Positions 27,801 to 37,900 of a DNA stretch of 64,000 bases are shown piece by piece; position 1 is the first letter of the stretch, and every line of letters starts with the position of its first letter. Under the pieces are notes generated by a model. It searched no databases. It worked only from the letters and a program-made list of their open reading frames with translations, and had not been told where the DNA came from. The position numbers were made by a program, and so were the translations under genes. The stretch covers positions 12,155,818-12,219,817 of the forward strand of contig OZ037772.1 in assembly GCA_964035545.1 (NCBI GenBank), in the 5' to 3' direction. The DNA comes from Bugula neritina (taxonomy: Eukaryota; Bryozoa; Gymnolaemata; Cheilostomatida; Bugulidae).

Positions 27801-27848
27801 CAGAGATCTCACTGTAGGCTCCCGTGTTCTCCTCCCAGATATATTCAT
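3590..27848 (-). CDS. CEP350: CEP350-like centrosome-associated protein, 52 exons, 2927 aa
   Basis: One open frame of 8784 bases results from joining 52 exons whose phases all agree. Human CEP350 is about 3100 residues. Family marks in order: a TK-x-W segment in exon 7, the RHYDTQSIQ motif followed by a basic helix (exons 9-10), a helical block with QLSDVERTRFTTLAQQET (exon 18), SDSVASYSEDFSS (exon 22), and a conserved C-terminal region with LSWLDYSRDELAVKHSLTES (exon 51). CEP350 sits at centrioles and basal bodies, recruits FOP/CEP43 and helps anchor microtubules. The start ATG 27846-27848 follows 18 in-frame bases from an acceptor, so a non-coding first exon, or a coding one I did not find, lies upstream. 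No CAP-Gly domain was seen. Exon lists are given in the block entries. Confidence 0.85.
3943..4026. repeat. Short tandem array (cacaatgtcacag), CEP350 intron
   Basis: Five to six imperfect copies of a 12-15 base unit around cacaatgtcacag, starting a few bases upstream (in the minus-strand sense) of the acceptor of exon 51. Confidence 0.8.
4771..4806. repeat. TA dinucleotide run
   Basis: Pure (TA)n followed by tatgta units in an AT-rich intron of the CEP350-like gene. Confidence 0.85.
5037..5782. repeat. 21-bp minisatellite, about 35 copies, CEP350 intron 48
   Basis: Unit close to agtactagagtaatataagag, with single-base variants and some shorter units. It fills almost the whole intron and stops only a few bases from the donor of exon 48. 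The ORF through it on the minus strand has no coding value. Confidence 0.9.
7078..11063 (-). CDS. CEP350: CEP350-like, exons 35-44: acidic and Ser-rich tail region
   Basis: Exons: 10610-11063, 10260-10374, 10083-10154, 9247-9613, 8912-9078, 8475-8645, 8120-8387, 7935-8024, 7574-7671, 7078-7351. Exon 35 has seven imperfect KSAEDEV units and then an Arg/Ser-rich block (SRSRSVTPERSHRSRSLSP) resembling SR-protein tails. Exon 38 is built of D/E-KS units (DKSGDKSVDKSEEKS). Exons 36-40 hold acidic leucine motifs (LLDLGLF, LLDLDLT). Human CEP350 has its CAP-Gly domain roughly in this part of the protein; none is visible here. Confidence 0.7.
11350..17545 (-). CDS. CEP350: CEP350-like, exons 21-34: SPR repeats, SVASYSEDFSS motif, second coiled coil
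   Basis: Exons: 17298-17545, 16814-17043, 16449-16593, 16181-16265, 15722-15837, 15415-15566, 14833-14877, 14155-14303, 13262-13384, 12824-12964, 12473-12553, 12022-12114, 11691-11813, 11350-11500. Exon 21 repeats a short SPR-type unit (KSPRERKSRKVSSRSPRESS), a likely substrate for proline-directed kinases. Exon 22 carries SDSVASYSEDFSS, a CEP350 hallmark. Exons 27-29 form a second coiled coil (LSALQHQLDEAKRRHAMMKK). Many exons here are symmetric (phase 0-0), so skipping would keep the frame. Several introns consist largely of tandem arrays. Confidence 0.75.
11560..11690. repeat. Degenerate 19-21 bp array beside the CEP350 exon 33 donor
   Basis: Six or seven copies of a unit like cactgatgtctacaccac ending directly at the donor of the exon at 11691-11813. 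Confidence 0.75.
11890..12005. repeat. Short array (gttatgacatcacaaggga), CEP350 intron
   Basis: Five imperfect copies of a 21-22 base unit in the intron between the exons at 11691-11813 and 12022-12114. It stops within about 20 bases of the donor at 12022. Confidence 0.75.
12555..12752. repeat. 32-bp minisatellite, CEP350 intron
   Basis: Six copies of a 32-base unit containing gaatattggtgtacagacac. The first copy begins at the acceptor of the exon at 12473-12553, so the repeat unit contributes to the 3' splice-site region. Confidence 0.85.
13388..13912. repeat. 47-bp minisatellite, 11 copies, CEP350 intron
   Basis: Highly uniform 47-base units (core gagtatcagtatattagagg followed by atatgtcagtcaacagttg), differing at one to three positions. 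The uniformity suggests recent expansion or homogenisation. The array starts next to the acceptor of the exon at 13262-13384. Confidence 0.92.
16355..16447. repeat. 15-17 bp array ending at the CEP350 exon 23 donor
   Basis: Six copies of a unit near cagacgtacagctaa. The last unit merges with the donor of the exon at 16449-16593. Confidence 0.8.
17045..17140. repeat. Short array (gtattacatcactaac), CEP350 intron
   Basis: Five imperfect copies of about 21 bases just upstream (minus-strand sense) of the exon at 16814-17043. Confidence 0.75.
17834..19287 (-). CDS. CEP350: CEP350-like, exons 18-20: conserved coiled-coil core
   Basis: Exons: 19093-19287, 18346-18535, 17834-18034. About 195 residues are almost continuously helical: ISPAGLDLAMTAG, then QLSDVERTRFTTLAQQET, then KIKQDEVEMQQKIAQFKREA and a long Gln/Glu/Arg-rich stretch ending in QQNLEILRLARMEP. 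Spacing and sequence match the best conserved coiled coil of CEP350. The exon 18 donor is weak (AG|gttgga) but is the only one that keeps phase with exon 19. Downstream of exon 19 the intron holds Ala/Pro-type short repeats (18236-18320). Confidence 0.8.
18775..18900. repeat. ATAAA-rich low-complexity tract
   Basis: Runs of ataaaataaa and tataaataaa within a CEP350 intron. No gene signal. Confidence 0.8.
19597..23825 (-). CDS. CEP350: CEP350-like, exons 9-17: RHYD motif, basic helix and low-complexity region
   Basis: Exons: 23711-23825, 23498-23594, 22946-23150, 22658-22790, 22035-22325, 21669-21883, 21045-21140, 20382-20536, 19597-20270. Exon 9 ends in RHYDTQSIQ and exon 10 continues with a highly charged helix (MFMAKKKKEKRLLEMEERKK), the best single family match. 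Exon 13 has four copies of a TPRSRA-like unit followed by a coiled-coil segment (AVEEEIEQLVQAAKHRN). Exon 15 uses a GC donor. Exon 17 (674 bases) is Ser/Thr/Gln/Pro-rich with two internal peptide repeats. The exon 15 start may be 21140 or 21137; both keep phase. Confidence 0.75.
19658..19745 (-). repeat. Coding 27-bp repeat in CEP350 exon 17
   Basis: Three copies of a 27-base unit that encode the nonapeptide ITSQSQSVP. The unit length keeps the frame. A second, less regular peptide repeat (TQPSVTQPPLTQ type) follows at about 19790-19890 in the same exon. Confidence 0.85.
20855..21044. repeat. 61-bp minisatellite next to a GC donor
   Basis: Three units plus a partial one, core gtagacaagtgagagcagg then tacttgaagactaatataat. 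The partial unit reaches the 5' splice site of the exon at 21045-21140, so the first intron bases after the donor are themselves a repeat unit. Confidence 0.85.
21889..22030. repeat. 17-bp array (tacagagtagtactaac)
   Basis: About eight copies fill the short intron between the exons at 21669-21883 and 22035-22325, almost from splice site to splice site. Confidence 0.85.
24027..27848 (-). CDS. CEP350: CEP350-like, exons 1-8: N-terminal disordered region
   Basis: Exons: 27765-27848, 27283-27448, 26710-26793, 26318-26572, 25724-25863, 25250-25436, 24506-24724, 24027-24161. The sequence is mostly polar, rich in Ser, Arg and Pro, and predicted disordered. The first exon is helical and acidic (AMDELLNDYHAL). 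Exon 7 has SADWTKSHAQPKWVDK and, further on, SWRQGMAVVNRELKQK, which resembles a short conserved CEP350 segment. Introns are short apart from 26794-27282 and 24162-24505. Confidence 0.75.
25070..25235. repeat. Degenerate array (aactataacttagtacta)
   Basis: Roughly nine diverged copies of an 18-20 base unit just downstream (minus-strand sense) of the exon at 25250-25436. Confidence 0.75.
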
Positions 27849-28539
27849 TGTGGGAACTAATGCTATCTATAAAAATATACAAAATCATACATAAAATAAA
27901 TTGCCAAGAACCAATCAGTTACAGTAGAACATGCCTTATACTTCTATAAAAGTGACAGGCGTCTGGTTGACATTTTAATATAAGTATTGCAGTTACACTT
28001 ATTGCTCAGCTAGACAAGCTAATGGTTATTACTAATAGTAGTAGTAATCCTCATATTGTAAAAGTTTATTAGTTATTATTATACTAATACTTATACTTAG
28101 AGCACTAGTTGTTTAAATTTACATAACATTATTGTAATACAGAAATATAATACTTCACAGTTTATAGTTTATACTAGTAGTACTAAATTTAAATATGTAC
28201 TATAGCAACTGTAAGTGAAAACTGCAACCAAAAAGTTAATAATCATAATAATTAAGTAACTAATAGTAAGTAATACCATAATATCAAGTTTAACAATAGA
28301 ATTAAGTATAACGATAAGCTAATTTCATTATAACAAGTTCAATTATATTACTAAATTTATCAAAAATATTAATATAGCTATTATCAACTTACTTCAATTT
28401 TTCAGTCGAAGTGAACATAATGATAATCGATAACATTAATAAAATAGCATAATCATAAAGACAATATAATTTTAATTGAGGTTGAATTCGGGTAAATTGC
28501 TGTGAATTAAAATACAAATAATAATATTAGTATCAATAT

Positions 28540-28970
28540 GAATATCATATTATTATTATTAGTAATACTATAATTATCATTGGTATGAAAAATGACGACT
28601 GATGGCACACGGACCGGGGCTGATAGTGATTGAACAGAATAGTGAGAATAGAAATCAAACCAAACCTAAACTCAAAGTCAACGTGATAACAGTGAAAAGC
28701 AAAATGAAAATGACCAAGTCTAATCACTATCACTATCAGTAATCACTAATGAGAAACAGAGCAAGACTCAGAATGAATGAATGATATTGAATTATGATAG
28801 TAAAAATCAGAATAATAATGGACACTGACAGAGGAAAACGCAGAAAGTGAAAGAATCAGAATAAGAATTACTGAAACTGAAACTGAATGAGAGTCACAGT
28901 CAGAATGAGAATGTGGGCCACTGTCAGAATGAGACTGAGTGTTACCTTTTAGATTTGCGCAGTTTTTCAA
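28540..28970. repeat. Cryptic simple sequence (gaatcagaatgag type)
   Basis: Strongly degenerate tract of 5-7 base words such as gaatga, atcaga and cactatcag. It resembles the tract at 34145-34405 on the other side of the neighbouring gene. No fixed unit length. Confidence 0.6.
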
Positions 28971-29540
28971 CTTATTGCTTTCTTAGAAATAAATCCATCT
29001 GCATAACCATACTGGTATTAAAACTATTCGTTGAGCAGGACACTTTTTATTTTCAATGAAGTGCACGAAATAAACTAGTGAACCGCTACACTATTTAAAA
29101 AATTAAAATATAATAACAAAACATATAGCGGAAATAGCTATGGTGCCTCCAAACATGAAAGAGTCAAGCTTGCTGTTTTTCACCTCTTTTTAAAAGTCGT
29201 ATTAATAATAAAACTTTAGACATGGTAGTCGGGCGCAAAAACTTTGCGTCACCAATTATCCAATTTATCCACCACGAAGTTTGTTATGAGACAATAACTC
29301 TTAGATTTGTAGCAATTCTGTTGCTTTAAGTTCAATATGAAGAAGACTTGACCAATAATGGAATTTTAATGACTATTAGATGATATAAATATTTTATTAT
29401 AATGATTTGTTATATAAGTTCCACTTTGTGTCATCGGTCTTTAGAATTTACAGTAACAAAAATATTACTTAATTGCAGCCATTCCATGACCTAATTACAT
29501 ATAACTACTGTTTACACATTTATACCTGTGCATGAGAGGC

Positions 29541-29543
<3 letters not shown>

Positions 29544-29576
<33 letters not shown>
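29544..29576. repeat. TA dinucleotide run
   Basis: Uninterrupted (TA)n of about 32 bases in intergenic DNA. Confidence 0.9.
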
Positions 29577-29585
<9 letters not shown>

Positions 29586-30548
29586 ATCTCATGATATATA
29601 ATGCATATAATTAAAAAGTGAACCGCATACGTTGACATGTTCCACCAATTCTTATGATTGCAACAAATTTATAATGAACAATCAGGTAGAATAATTATAT
29701 TAAGTATTGAAAACAATTAATTACCATGCAGCAATTAAAATAGCGAGGATTGTGTAAATTCACAAATTTCCTTACACAGCTTGCATTTCCCAGTGTATTC
29801 TTATTATCTTTGATTGTAAAATGCTACATATGTTATATAGCTGCATATATGACAATAACAAAACGACATGATAGAACAATTCCAAGATACATGAATTCAT
29901 AAACTTCTAGTCAACAGATCAACAAACAGTTTTATGTATTTGCATGAGGATTTTACTAAAAAAACAATATAAAATAGCACATCTGAAAGATATAACATCT
30001 AGCACCATAATATGTTAAAGAATATGAGAATCTAAAACAATAATAAAGTACAAATGTTTTAGCTTATTACTAACAGTATAGTAACAAATATTATTAAAGT
30101 ATAATTGAACAGAAAACATTGACAGTTACTAATTGCTTTTCGAAAGCTGCATTTCTTACAGAAATTGCAAATCAAATATTTCCTATTGATATAAGATAAT
30201 GCAAGTGATTGACTCTGACCATGAAAAGGTTTAGTGAGCCCGCCCACTTTCCTAGTGAGTCCGCCCACCATTCAAAAAGTAAAAATATCAATTTTTTATA
30301 AACCCAACATGACCTAACCAGTGCATAGATTCAGCACTTATAGAGTGTCAGTGTTTGAATCAATTCAAATAGTCTCTGGGAGAACTTCATAATTAAAATC
30401 ATTTGTAGACCATTGACCATTGACACAATAGAAATACGTTTGCTGGACTGTTACTTGATGTATCAATTATCAATTATCAATATTACTGTTACAATGTATC
30501 TTCATGATCTAATCTTGCATTGGGTGATCTCATGGGTGTGGCTTCTCC

Positions 30549-32885
30549 TCATTTAGACACGCCTCCAGTGTTATTTCTAGGAGTTGTCACACCAGCTGCA
30601 GTAGTCTCTGTAATGTTGTCAACTGCATCTATAGAAAAAACATATAGAATATCAAAAAACTGTTTTAATTATATTTTATTTATATTAAAAAAAAGCTTCA
30701 ATTGAATTCTGTACAAAATTGTTTAACCTCATGTATGCAGCTTCAATTTTTAATTTAACAATAATCCAGGAATACTCGTTCATGTGTAGCACCCTTCTTT
30801 AAAAATAGCTGAGAGCATCTACTTATAATTCAAGAATAAATCATATTAATATGGCTGAATACATGTTACACAGTTACCTATGTCATGATTGGTGCGGTAG
30901 TTGTAAGGAAATGATGAGCCAGTCCTGGACGTAGCTCGCGACATTGATGAGGTCAAGGAGAGTCGCTCACTTTCCACAAGTAATCGTTCCGAGAGCACCT
31001 GGTAACAGATGAAATATATCTGATTAACATCAATTGACTTTAAAATTCAATACTATAAACTAACTTTTTTCATCTATAACGTTTAGTTCTTGTGACTGGG
31101 TGAGAACTATTATATTTATTAGTTCGGCGATATGCTTTTCTACATAGCAAGAGGAAAAGCAGTAACTGTGTTAACAAAGAAAAAATGCTGGAATGGTATG
31201 GGCATGTATGTAGAAGAGAGATAAGGGGAGTTGGCCACTCAGTGGAGAAAGAGAAGACAACCTATAAACATTGGATAGAAAGCATAGAAATTGATAAGCA
31301 AGGACACAGACTACAGAGTTAGAGAGAGATCGCTGCATGATCAATTCAGAATAACCTGCGTGTAATTGCATCACTATACTGATAGTATAAGATTTGATAA
31401 AACACGATATAGTAGAATACAATAGGATGAAATATGATGAGATACAGAACACTATATTTGCAGAACGCTTCTATTTTCTATAAATGCTAACCTCGGCTTC
31501 TCCCATTTGATTGAGCAACTTTTTACGAAGATTTCTTTCCCTCCGTTGACGAGCTTTTTTCAACTCAGATGGCGACCGAGATGAGGATGGTGTATTGAGT
31601 TCGTCATTAAAAGCGACTCGTTTGACGGACTTGTTGGTCTCCGTTCTGTCTGTTACATCAGAGATTGCTGGAGAATGTCTACCCGTGTGACCTTGAGGGG
31701 TCACATATGAGTCATTGCTCGAATTGTTAGTAGGAGAAACTTTAATACTCTTTCTTAGTCTGGATGAATGGTGGCCATGATATTGAGTTTGTACGCCATT
31801 TTTATCTTTAGTAGTTTTTAAAGATGCTGATTGTCTATTTTTTGTTTCACCTTCAAATAAAGAATATAAAATCTTAGTTACATAAATTATATGTAATAAT
31901 TTACATTTATTGATTAAAAAATGTTATTAAGTTGAAGATGATGTAAATTATAATTTCTTTATGCAGTTAAAGTAAGTATAATTTCTTTTCAAACTTCTAC
32001 ATAGTAGATTATATAAAATCATTTCAACTGATGAGTTATGATACACTTCTTTATAAATGTCTGGGTAAAATATAAACTGACTATTTGATCTCATTTACGT
32101 AAATATTTATTAATTTACCATAATTTGCTTTTATCAAACATAGAGTAGTCAATATTTAGCTTCTGTTGTTGCAAAATTGAGCTCACAAATATTTCTTTTC
32201 CCCAACAATATTATAAACAAGCAGCTGCAGTCACTCACAACACTAATCAGTATTTACTACTAAAGCAAATATTACTAGAATGTATATTATCAGCCCACAT
32301 AACCCACCATATAAACTCCACGTAACCCCTTATGTCTACAGTATAATATGTATATATCTATAAGTACTGCAGCCATGTGATGTCACAGTTAGTCAGGATA
32401 AACAATATTTGTTGAGGCTCCTGATCCCTTATTAATACTAAGGCATTACAGCACTGAGGGTTCAAGCCCTGCTGCAACAGTAAAGCACTACTGTTGGGGC
32501 AATCTTCAATGTATTGAAATACACGATGAGCAGATTGGGGTTCTATTGCATGCGACTACATGCATACTAGTAGCTGTCTTAAATGATCATGACTGCAGCT
32601 TTGTCATAGTATGGCAGTTGAAACACTAAAAAGCAAACTGAAAAGCCTACATGTTGAATATAAACATACTAAATCTATATAAATAGATAAACAAGTCAAT
32701 AGAAACATGTATAATTCCTGAAAGTTATAGCTCATTGTTTATATAAAGTCTTATTATGAAAAAAATATTTTCAGATTTTGACCTTGAAAAATTGACTTTT
32801 TAATTTATAATTAAAATTATACTTTAACTAAACGACAAAACCAGAACCTACCTTTGTTATTTTGTATGGAAGTCGTGCAGCCCAT
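30549..32885 (-). CDS. Unrecognised 197-aa protein with an MGCTTS dual-acylation N-terminus
   Basis: Four exons join in phase: 32852-32885, 31492-31850, 30878-30998, 30549-30628 (594 bases, stop TGA). Donors and acceptors are standard (AAAG|gtaggt, tgaag|gtgaaa). The protein begins MGCTTSIQNNKG: Gly2, Cys3 and Ser6 fit the N-myristoylation plus palmitoylation pattern of membrane-anchored proteins. The middle is basic (VKRVAFNDE, then SELKKARQRRERNLRKKLLN) and helical, followed by a Ser/Arg-rich part. I recognise no domain. It lies upstream of the CEP350-like gene on the same strand and head to head with the VPS9-like gene. It might be an alternative 5' part of the CEP350-like transcript, but the in-frame stop argues for a separate gene. 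Confidence 0.6.
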
Positions 32886-34926
32886 TGGATGGTGTATTGT
32901 CACAGCACCTGTATCTGAGTATCACAGCCAGCTTCTTTGTATATAGAGATAATTCTGCGTGCAAGCACTAATCTTGAATGGCAATATTATTTATATATAA
33001 CTTTCCATTTGCAAACACCAATGATTAGTGTCACCTTTTCATGTAGTTCCATCTACAGAAGCATAAATCTCTAGTGTGATTGTTTTCAACTTGTTATAAC
33101 ATTGACATTATTGTATTTCCCGTGACAATATAATAACCTTCTGTTATTCTACAATGAAAGAGTGTGATAACAACCTATATATTGTAGATGAATACTGGCA
33201 TATATTGAATTGAAAGTGTTTTACTTTTTAGTATGTTGACTATTCTAATAATCAATATTCAATTTCTTTAACACATATTCTATTACATGTCAATGTGTAT
33301 AGATTAAGCTAGTTACTGTGCTAAACTTTTAAGAAATTATTAAAATTTTAAATTATTCTTTTTACAGCATAAGATGCATGTGTTCTACTTGTGTCAAAGT
33401 TCTATACTCTTGCATGCATCGATGTGGGAAATATATTTGAATTGCTATTAAAAAAATCAAGAAAGAATTAGACACTGTAAAAAATTAATCAACCCTATTG
33501 ATTTAAAATGATTGGTATTAAACTTAATCAACATCAACATAAAGTGATAAACATCACTTTGAGTTTCAGTTTGAATAAGAACTCGAAGGTGAACATCAAA
33601 TAATCATTAATATGAAAATAAGAGTTAGTTACAGTCACAATAAATTCAAACTGCTATAATAGTACTTACTGTTTTTTTCGTAAACTTTGAAATTTTACAA
33701 CCATAAACGGTGGGTCTTGTAGCTAAATGAAAAAGTACAATGATTAGAAACTAAATATTTACAATTAACGTTATTCACAGCTGGTCACACTTTACAGTTT
33801 ATTCGTTGGTAACTTAGCTGCGAGTAAACATTTGAACTTTGAACCCAATGAGCTCTCCTCAAATATTGGTGATAGTTTGTAATGGATCAAAACGAGCCGT
33901 GAACGAATTTGATATAATATATCCGTTTCCGCATAGAGTCGTTCTCAACTCAATCTCAACTTGAACTTCAGTTTATTTTTATTTCCAAGCCCAATGACTG
34001 AGTAAAACTGAGTATGTAATCTTTATATTTTAGTATTAGGCTTGACATAAAAAGGCAGCTCTTGTATCAGTGGTAAGCGTTCAAATTTTCTTTCGCTCTA
34101 TTAAATTTAATTTTAAACCATTTCAATTTGGCTTTGCCTTTGGGCTTGGCTATGACTATGACTATGAGTATGAGTATGAGTATGAGTATCACAGTGACAG
34201 TATCAGTGTGAGTATCAGTATCAGTATGTGAATCATGAAATTGAATGTCCTGGCTCAACTGTATCAGATTATCACTATGAATTATGAGTATCATTATCAG
34301 TAAGAGTATCAGATCAGTATGAATATGGCATTGAGTTTGACTATCAGTTAGCGTTATCACTATGACTATCAGTACGAGTATGAGTGTCAGTATCAGTATA
34401 CTCATAATCATACCGTATAGTATATATAGTCTTACAGTTAGTGTTACTGTTACAGCAATTAGTTTGTAACAATAATTAATGTTATTACTAATAATTATAA
34501 TAGGAAGGAGTAATAATAATAAACATAAGGAATAATAGTAATCCTTGCGAAAATCAAAATACTGTAGCAGTGTAACAGGTAGACTTAATGATAGTCTGAT
34601 GCCACTAGAAAACCTAAGGCCAATGGATGCGTGAGTATGGCTATGTGTATTTTCAATTAAAGCTTTCTGAGGTCATTTTACTGTAGTACTTGTAAGTAGT
34701 ATTGTTATCATCACATGTTTATAATTCAAAACTTCAAGCCTCTCATTGTTGATATTCATTAAATAATGCTGCTGATTACATCATTGTATGCTAAATTGTT
34801 TGTAGGTTTTGAGCTGACTGACAAGAATTCCAATTCATTACATTCCTCCATCTTATGCTAGTCCCAAGTTCTGCCAGTGTCAAACTGACCGAGTTAGCAA
34901 TGTGAATTACAGCGAGTCAAGTTAAA
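32886..34926. promoter_or_regulatory. Divergent intergenic region between the MGC-protein and VPS9-like genes
   Basis: Two kb between the start codons of two divergently transcribed genes, so both promoters should be here. AT-rich. It holds a cryptic repeat at 34145-34405. No TATA or CpG-type promoter can be named with confidence. Confidence 0.4.
34145..34405. repeat. Cryptic simple sequence (atgagtatcagt type)
   Basis: Diverged 6-base words (tatgag, tatcag, tatgac) without a fixed period, similar in kind to the tract at 28540-28970. Confidence 0.65.
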
Positions 34927-37900
34927 ATGCTTCTCAATCTGATTCAAGATTTCTCTACAGCTACTGATATTCACGGAATACAACTGAAACAAGGTTATCT
35001 GGTTGAGTCTAGTCTCAACGTTACTGCACAAGACACCTCCATAGGTAAGCATACTTCAGGTTAAGTGTATTCAAAGTGAAATGCTTTCCCAGAGTTACCC
35101 AAAGCTGTACTAGCATAGAGCAGTCTCTCAGCTGGGAAAGGAAGTATTAATCACAAAGGTAGTTTTAGCACACATGCGTATGGGTAGTACAACATCAGTT
35201 TCTAATTACTGTGTAAAAGCTGTAGTCACTCTGATTGCTCTAGTTTTAGATTATTCTATAGGGATAATTGTACACATAATTAGTTTGGAGCTGTAATTGT
35301 AGTTTATTTTTACGGGAGGTTTTCACCACCTCCCATTTAAATTCCTTATAGTATACGTCTATAGGACTATACTGGCCGGCAAAGGATAGTGTAGGTGTAG
35401 TCAAATGCTTCCAGAAGTGTTTATAGTCACTGCAATCAGCTCAGAGAGTCAAACATTACATTATATCCAGCTGTTTCACTGGTTTATCTTGTCTTTTAGT
35501 TGATTCAGCTGGTAGTTACTATCTAATAGTTAGTAAATAGTAACTAGTAACTAGTAGCTAGTAAGTAAATTCTATCAGACTGTGTAAACTCATATATAAA
35601 CTTTGGCTGCACATAGTGCCATGGCAAGTAACCTTACATAAACAGTGAATAGGGAGCTGTAATCACCGGCTTTCCATGTATCGATCTTGCTGAGATCGAT
35701 ACATGGAAAGACGCCAAAGATCGATCTTAGCGAGATCGATCTTCGTCGATCTGAGCTGGTCGGTCTGTGCAGCTCGAACTCAGATCGATCTCATGTCAAT
35801 AAGACCATGGAAAGACGCCAGATCGATCTGAGAAGTAGAAAAAGACTGCGCGCTACAATGTCGTCTGCTAATAAAAATGATAACTTATTGATAATTACTA
35901 AGCAAAGTATTAAATAATTATGATAGCCACCTTTTCAAATGCCAAAACTTTGACTTTCAGTACAATGATTAAGAAAACTCAATTATATGCAGTAGAAGGT
36001 AAAAAAAATGGGAGAATTTAAATTGAATTTAAATGACTATTAAAACTTAGTTTCATTAGCTATTTTCTTTACAATTTTAAGCCTAACAATCCTGCAAGTT
36101 TATTAATAATCTGCAAGACAGCCAATAATTTTATATAAGCTGTCGAGCTAAAAAATTAAAATTAATTATTTTGAATTGGCCAAATTACCATACACTGAAA
36201 GCTTTGCTGCGTATAGTTTATAGCTGGGATTAAATTTTAGACTACGGCCACCTTGTTTTCAACAGTAGTAGTTTTAATCACTCAAATAGGTGAACAAATT
36301 ATACTTTTAAGTATGAGTGAGATCGATCTGAGATCGGTACATGGAAAGCCCGTGAATGTAGCAAATATTTACACAGATTATTCAAACCTGTCTAAACATT
36401 ATGACCTGCTGTAGTACTGGACTGGTGAATATGAAATCTAAGTATGATCTTCTCATATATATCACAGTATATATATCACATGTATCATTTTATAGCATCT
36501 CCTATACATCATGTATCATATATCCTACCATGGAGCATGCTTGGCATAGTTTTCCTGCTAAGCCAACACTGATAAGAGTAAAAGTTAACCATTTAATTTT
36601 TCTTCTTCAAATCAAATAACTACACTGAACATAGCTCAAACATTCCCATCTAATTGTTTCTTCATAGCAAGTAATACAAAACAGTCATTAGATCACGATA
36701 TATAATGATTGATATAGAATCACATGGTGGAAAACTAAAGTTGATGGCTAGTCAGCTGTGGGGAGATAGATTAACATACCAGATAGTTGGTAGTTCCTCA
36801 ATACTCCATATGCCTACAACGTTATGTAATCAGTTAGCTTTGCTGTTTTCCACCAGCTTCCTTGTACCACCAATCAGCCTCCTTGTACCACCAATCAGCT
36901 GATGGCTCTGGAATTGTATCAAGGAGTCGTCTTCTTTTATCATCTTCCTTCTGTAATTGATTGTCAAGTAAACTAAGGGTGTGCTCAGAGCTAATAAACA
37001 GTTGGAGTGGTGATGGACAATCTAGTGAGATGTATAGCAGGTTTTTTCTATTGGGTGTGCCATCTACAGCTGCCTTTCTCATCCTTATATTAGTTGATCA
37101 AACAGTATCCCACATAGTTTTACTAATTTCTAATTTTTGATCACCGATGGTTCCAACTTCTAGGTTTATATTGACTTACTTATTCATTTAAAGGAAACCC
37201 TCAAGGTAATTTAAGCTGTCAAAGTTTTTATTTTAAAGTTTATTTGAATGCTAACAGGAAGTTGCATCATGGTACTTAAGTAGACATATATAGCAGTGTG
37301 ACCATGTGATCTCACACTGCTTATTGTGTTACAAGGTCTCGTTGCTGAGAGTACAGAAGTTGATGCAGAAGATGAAGCAGACGGCTGCGATATCGACCAA
37401 TCATATGGCATCTGGTTTCTCCTCCACCTCATAGACTGGGTGTGTGTAAATCTCACCAGCAGGCAGATTGAATGGTGTCCCATTGGGAAGGTGAGATGTT
37501 TGGCTAGTTTATGAGGTAGTAAGGGGCTGGTAGATGACAGCCCATTGAATAATTGAGATTTAGAGCTATGTTGTAAAATAAGTATCTTTGTTATTGTCTA
37601 AAAGTTATTACTTAATAACAGAAATTCTAAGTAAAAGTATTAAATCATGTTTTTGATAAACTTTTCCAAGTCCACTAACCAATTGCAAATTAATTAAAAA
37701 ATATAGAAGTTCTTAGATATCTAGCAGAGAATATATTTGACTAGCATTTCCAAAAATAATTATAAAGAATGAAGGTTGAATTTTCTGGAAGCAAACAGTT
37801 GCAACAGCTAAAATATTTTTGTCAATGTAACTTGGTATGCGTGTGAAGAACAATAACAGATAATTATAATATGGTCTTTGTAACGGGTTAAAATTTCGGG

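Larger units (their letters stand above)
27867..30548. other. Upstream region of the CEP350-like gene
   Basis: About 2.7 kb between the first recognised CEP350 coding exon and the stop of the next gene. It is AT-rich and holds a degenerate repeat tract (about 28540-28970) and a TA run (29544-29576). The promoter and a 5' UTR exon of the CEP350-like gene should lie here, but I cannot place them. No tRNA or other RNA gene was seen. Confidence 0.5.

Noticed and set aside
32455-32480. B-box-like gggttcaagccctg
   Set aside because: No A box upstream and no acceptor-stem pairing.
35687-35917. 76-residue ORF over the GATCGATC element
   Set aside because: It starts inside the terminal repeat of a non-autonomous transposon and follows its palindromes.
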